9,553 nt of DNA from contig SFGJ01000044.1 of the NCBI GenBank assembly GCA_004557655.1, positions 1 to 9,553 of the forward strand. Reading direction: 5' to 3'. The position numbers and the translations under genes were made by a program. The notes under the pieces are model-generated. The model had not been told where the DNA came from, did not search any database, and worked only from the letters and a program-made list of their open reading frames with translations. Positions 6,497 to 9,553 of this stretch are shown piece by piece (position 1 is the first letter of the stretch; each line of letters begins with the position of its first letter). Origin of the DNA: Clostridiales bacterium. GTDB lineage: Bacteria > Bacillota > Clostridia > Oscillospirales > Oscillospiraceae.

Positions 6497-6646
6497 CCGG
6501 GTATTTGGGCAGTCCAAGAGGGGCGACTTTTAGAGGATAATGTACAATAACTTGCGCAAATTGAAAAAAGCATAAAAGAAGACATAGCTTGCAGGCTCTG
6601 GTAGAATGAAGTTACCACACAAACATTCGAAAGGAGACAGCAAACT

Positions 6647-6914
6647 ATGTCCGAGAAAATTGTACAGTGAGGAAATTATCAAGGGGCAGCTCAAGGAATT
6701 AGTCCGCGGCAGCGTGGAGGAAACACTGAACGAGCTGCTGGAGAAGGAGGCGGAGTCGCTGACGCAGGCGGCCCGCTATGAGCGCAGCGAGGCCCGTCAG
6801 GGCTACCGCAGCGGTCACTATGACCGTAATCTTACCACGACCTCCGGCGACGTCACGCTCCATATGCCCCGGCTCAAGGGTGTGTCCTTCGAGACTGCCA
6901 TCATCGAGCGGAGG
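6647..6914 (+). pseudogene. IS256-family transposase remnant, frameshifted and truncated
   Basis: AAAGGAGA lies 9 bases before ATG at 6647, which reads MSEKIVQ and then TGA. Removing one T at about 6668 restores the frame EEIIKGQLKELVRGSVEET. It continues through a stretch typical of IS256-type (Mutator-like) transposases: ARYERSEARQGYRSGHYDRN, then TTTSGDVTLHMPRLKGVSFE, then TAIIER. Intact proteins have about 400 residues with a DDE catalytic core. Here homology stops at about 6909, after roughly 87 residues, before any catalytic residue. Two lesions, a one-base insertion and loss of the 3' four-fifths, make it inactive. The right end and its inverted repeat are not in the window, so the left end cannot be fixed; it probably lies within about 150 bases upstream. 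Confidence 0.82.
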
Positions 6915-6916
6915 CC

Positions 6917-7060
6917 ATGCCTGTGGCGAAGGACGATGCGCTCAAGGACACACCAACGGCTACATCATCAGAGAGTATTCCGCTCGATGCGGCTGCCATG
7001 CTGGGTGAAGATGGGCTCCAATCACTTCTGAGCTCGCTGGCCGCAATACAGAAGTCATAG
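6917..7060 (+). pseudogene. Short orphan reading frame after the transposase breakpoint, unknown
   Basis: A 47-codon frame (MPVAKDDALKDTPTATSSES, then IPLDAAAMLGEDGLQSLLSS, then LAAIQKS) begins just after transposase homology ends. It is not a continuation of an IS256 protein. The composition, a Thr/Ser/Ala-rich linker followed by an amphipathic helix, looks like a protein's C-terminal tail. The GGAGG before the ATG is only 2 bases away, too close to be a good ribosome site. I read it as a possible gene remnant joined to the transposase by deletion; it could also be chance. Confidence 0.3.
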
Positions 7061-7272
7061 CAATGTGTATCAAACGGGATGGCGAGGTCTGGCACACTTC
7101 GTCGTTTTCTTTGAATGGGTGGTAATAAGCACTGCCCCGTTCCGCGTAAGGCGGCGTTTCGCACGATATTTGTTTCGCCATGAATGGCATCCAATAGAGC
7201 CACCTGCACTTGGTGAATGGAAATATATGGAAGCCGCATATTGAACGCAACAAGTGTTTCCCCTTTAAGCAT
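7061..7272. other. Intergenic region at the junction with the right-hand operon
   Basis: No supported gene. Open frames on both strands lack ribosome sites and known motifs. No terminator is evident after the stop of the CPBP-like gene at 7273, so its transcript end is undefined. Confidence 0.35.
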
Positions 7273-7941
7273 TTATTTCAGCCCGAAGCACCGGGGGAGA
7301 AATGCCAGCAGAAAGTGCAGCACAAAGCAGGGCCATACATTTTTCTGCCGGTGGTACAGAACGCCGGAGACCAGCGCCAGACCGATGGCGCCGAAAACAT
7401 AGTAAAGCGAGTGGTAGATGTGCAGCATGGCGAAAACCAACGCCGATACCGGCAGGGCGATGTACCACTTGTCTGCGGGTAGCGTTCTTTCAACTCCGTG
7501 CTGCAGGACGCCCTTGGCCAGCACCTCCTGCACCAGAACGAAGAACCAGTAATACCGGCGGTGCTTGATGTCCAGATAGGTGCGGAAGAAGGGCCGCGCG
7601 GCAACGGCTGCGGAAAACTGCTGGAGCACCAGCCTTGCTGCCACGAAAAGGGCGACGATCCCCGCCGCAAGCAGCAGGCAGGTCAGAAGCGTCCGCCGGG
7701 AGGCCACCTTCTCCACCTTCAGTCCGAACCACGGCTGGACAAAAGTGGTTCGCCGGGCGAGGAACAGGGCGCAGAGCAGCAGGACGCACTCCGTGATGCG
7801 GGAGCAGACCTGACTGGGGATGTCCGGGAGCACGGTGGTGACCACCTTCAGGACGATCTGGATGACGGCCACAGCGGCGATCAACACAAGGTAGAAGACC
7901 CTTGCGTCATGGGGCTTCATTGGTTTTGCGTTATCTGACAT
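7273..7941 (-). CDS. CPBP-type intramembrane protein with divergent protease motif
   Basis: ATG at 7941 is preferred, although AAAGGAG is 13 bases away; an in-frame TTG at 7953 is only 1 base from that site. The 222-residue product has about six membrane segments (for example VFYLVLIAAVAVIQIVL, LLTCLLLAAGIVALFVA and YYWFFVLVQEVLA). The pattern fits the CPBP (CaaX protease and bacteriocin-processing) family: VQEVLAKGVLQ for motif 1, FAMLHIYH for motif 2, and CFVLHFLLAF for motif 3. The usual motif 1 is EExxxR, but here it reads QExxxK, so the first glutamate and the arginine are changed; the two histidine-bearing motifs remain. It may be an altered protease or a non-catalytic member. It overlaps the upstream gene by 11 bases and is the last of a coupled three-gene operon in the plasma membrane. 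Confidence 0.75.
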   Translation of the reverse strand: MSDNAKPMKPHDARVFYLVLIAAVAVIQIVLKVVTTVLPDIPSQVCSRITECVLLLCALFLARRTTFVQPWFGLKVEKVASRRTLLTCLLLAAGIVALFVAARLVLQQFSAAVAARPFFRTYLDIKHRRYYWFFVLVQEVLAKGVLQHGVERTLPADKWYIALPVSALVFAMLHIYHSLYYVFGAIGLALVSGVLYHRQKNVWPCFVLHFLLAFLPRCFGLK

Positions 7942-8440
7942 ATCGGTCGGCAAGCTCCTTTGGAATGGGGACAGGCAGGCGCCGGTTCATTTCCGGATAC
8001 CAGTCCCGCGGAATGTAGGAAAAGTGGACTGTGTGATACTTCAGGGTAATGAGGTCGCTGCGCTGCCCCTCCTCCAGCATCCTGTCGCAGAAATAGACAC
8101 GCTCCTTGCTGCCGAAGGGGGTGGGGATGCTGCCTGTGCCGATCTCCCGGATATCGTCCCATCGTATAAAGACCTTCGTTTTGCCGAAGCGCCTGACGCC
8201 CATTCCGTCCTCGTTCACATACAGCTTTGCGCTCATGGCGCGGCACTCGAAAAAGTCCACGGAGAGGAGCAGCAGGGCAAAGAACACCGTGAAGCCGCCG
8301 GCAATGACGTCCTCCCGGCAGCTGATGTGGGAAAAGGTATATACGGCGCTGTAGGCAGCCAGCACACCGGCGGCGGACAGCAGGACAATGTAAAGCGCGT
8401 GGAAAACCAGGGCTTTTTTCGTGTAGGTGCTACAGGTCAT
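7931..8440 (-). CDS. Membrane protein with two N-terminal helices and a soluble beta-rich domain
   Basis: ATG at 8440 overlaps the stop of the upstream gene as ATGA and follows AAGGAGG by 7 bases, so translation is coupled. The 169-residue product has helices at about residues 10-33 (LVFHALYIVLLSAAGVLAAY) and 46-64 (AGGFTVFFALLLLSVDFF). A soluble domain follows with alternating strands: AKLYVNEDGMGVRRFG, KVFIRWDDIREIG, RVYFCDRM, DLITLKYH. The strand pattern around IRWDDIREI resembles bacterial PH-like or YcxB-type membrane-associated domains, but this is only a fold guess. The function is unknown. It is encoded between the phosphoesterase and the CPBP-like protein, so it probably works with them at the membrane. 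Confidence 0.8.
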   Translation of the reverse strand: MTCSTYTKKALVFHALYIVLLSAAGVLAAYSAVYTFSHISCREDVIAGGFTVFFALLLLSVDFFECRAMSAKLYVNEDGMGVRRFGKTKVFIRWDDIREIGTGSIPTPFGSKERVYFCDRMLEEGQRSDLITLKYHTVHFSYIPRDWYPEMNRRLPVPIPKELADRYVR

Positions 8441-9552
8441 GCCGCCGCCTCCTTAAAGCTCATCCGGATCAGGGTCACCTCGCTCTGGGACGGCCACTTG
8501 GTGCGATAGCCCCACTCGGCCACGCCGGAGGAGACGATGACGTGCGTCTCGCCGTACATCCGGTGACCGTAGGATATATCCCGCTGATACGGCATCAGGA
8601 TGCCGAGGAAGGGGAACTGGTAGCCGTGGGTGTGGCCGCAGGCCACGACGTCCGCGATGCCCTCCAGCTGGCTCAGCCCCTTTGCCCGGTGCTGGAGTAC
8701 CACGGTGGGCGCGGCGGCATCAAGGCCGCAGTCCGCCATGATCCGGGGAACGCCGGTGACCAGCGCGTTCCTGCGCCCAACGATGTTGACGCCGTTTTCC
8801 AGCTGCACGCCTTCATCCCGCAGGATGGAGACACCCGCCCGCAGCAGATACGGGTCGGGATCGAACCGGCACTCCTGCTCGTGGTTTCCCTCGGCGTAAA
8901 ACACGCCGTACCGGCAGTGCAGCCCCCGCAGGATCTCCTCCATGTATGCAAGGTCGTCGGCAGAGGAGGAGGAGTCGCAGACGTCGCCGTCGATGAGGAT
9001 CACATCCGGGTCGGCTGCGGTCAGCAGCGCGGCCATCTGATCCAGCTCGCTGCGGCGGGCGCCGCCGCCGATATGAAAGTCCGAGATAACGGCCACGGAC
9101 AGCGCGTCCGTGCCGCAGCTTTTGTCCACCGGCACATCGTAGGTGACGGTTCGCAGCGTCACGGCGTTGTGGATGGACGGCACCATATAGGCGGCGGAGA
9201 TCAGCAGCGCCGCCAGCAGAAAGGCCGTGGAGCTGCTGAGGATACGAAGCACGCGGCGGTGCCGGAAGTGGCGGGCCAGCTCAAAGCCGAAATAGCGCAC
9301 CACCGACAGCAGCAGGGCAAACGCCGTTACGGTGACGTAAACGGTCTCCGTCCAGATGATAAGCTCCCGCAGCGGCCCATCCTGCATACGATAAACGGCA
9401 AACAGGATCAGCAGAATGCTGGCGATGCCGGCGGCATGGAACAGGATCAGCAGGGCCAGAGGGAGGGGGCGCTTCAGCCACTCCCGGGGCGTCTGGATGA
9501 TGGTCAGCGCGGACATTCCCAGCAGCGCCGCGATCAGGGCGAACCACATCAT
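8437..9552 (-). CDS. Membrane-anchored metallophosphoesterase (YkuE/YaeI-like)
   Basis: The frame begins with ATG-ATG at the window edge (9552), so the true start may lie further upstream. The 371 residues seen include about four membrane segments in residues 3-125, then a calcineurin-like phosphoesterase domain. Its metal-binding motifs occur in order: DFH (D158, H160), GD (D190), GNHE (residues 222-225, N223 and H224), an H at 288 in VLQHRAK, and GHTHG (residues 306-310). All expected ligands are present, so it should be active. Membrane-attached relatives include YkuE and YaeI, linked to phospholipid or lipid A precursor metabolism; the substrate here is unknown. With the domain after the last helix it may face the outside, which is inferred. 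It is the first visible gene of the three-gene operon; the product ends SFKEAAA with TGA overlapping the next ATG. Confidence 0.88.
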   Translation of the reverse strand: MMWFALIAALLGMSALTIIQTPREWLKRPLPLALLILFHAAGIASILLILFAVYRMQDGPLRELIIWTETVYVTVTAFALLLSVVRYFGFELARHFRHRRVLRILSSSTAFLLAALLISAAYMVPSIHNAVTLRTVTYDVPVDKSCGTDALSVAVISDFHIGGGARRSELDQMAALLTAADPDVILIDGDVCDSSSSADDLAYMEEILRGLHCRYGVFYAEGNHEQECRFDPDPYLLRAGVSILRDEGVQLENGVNIVGRRNALVTGVPRIMADCGLDAAAPTVVLQHRAKGLSQLEGIADVVACGHTHGYQFPFLGILMPYQRDISYGHRMYGETHVIVSSGVAEWGYRTKWPSQSEVTLIRMSFKEAAA

Positions 9553-9553
9553 A

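Noticed and set aside
6223..6618. 131-codon minus-strand frame
   Set aside because: It crosses the terminator-like hairpin at 6464-6487, lacks a ribosome site and has no recognisable motif.
6901..7272. 123-codon minus-strand frame after the CPBP-like gene
   Set aside because: No ribosome site or known motif. Part of it is antisense to the transposase junction and the orphan frame.

Overview
The window reads as a mosaic chromosomal segment from a gut-type Clostridia (Oscillospiraceae-like Firmicutes). The reasons are strong AGGAGG-type ribosome sites, sigma-A-like promoters, a secreted beta-helix protein with the Cys/His/Trp tail repeats common in that group, and ATGA-coupled genes. Family assignments rest on motif reading alone, because no database search was possible.

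Left part (1-2536, all minus strand): a secreted beta-helix surface protein, open at the window edge (at least 703 residues), lies downstream of a TetR-type regulator. The regulator has lost its middle but keeps its DNA-binding domain, its promoter and a perfect palindromic operator. About 600 bases with no convincing gene follow (2537-3068).

Junction (3069-3206): the 3' half of a tRNA-Arg(ACG) gene (minus strand) with its terminator is cut at the anticodon loop. This is the usual scar of an integrative element, and unrelated DNA with a strong hairpin begins to its right. I infer that the A+T-richer DNA from 3157 rightward is integrated cargo.

Cargo (3157-7060): the N-terminal stub of a DUF4011-type helicase with its own promoter; an apparently intact SAMHD1-like HD phosphohydrolase of 564 residues with its own promoter; and a convergent small gene of unknown function, separated by a bidirectional terminator. 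Next come a non-coding stretch with a terminator-like or small-RNA hairpin, a doubly damaged IS256-family transposase and a short orphan reading frame. It looks like a decayed accessory or defence hotspot with one gene still whole.

Right part (7273-9553, minus strand): a G+C-rich, translationally coupled three-gene operon encodes a membrane-anchored metallophosphoesterase, a two-helix membrane protein and a divergent CPBP-type membrane protein. Its composition differs clearly from the cargo and it probably belongs to the host backbone or an older block.
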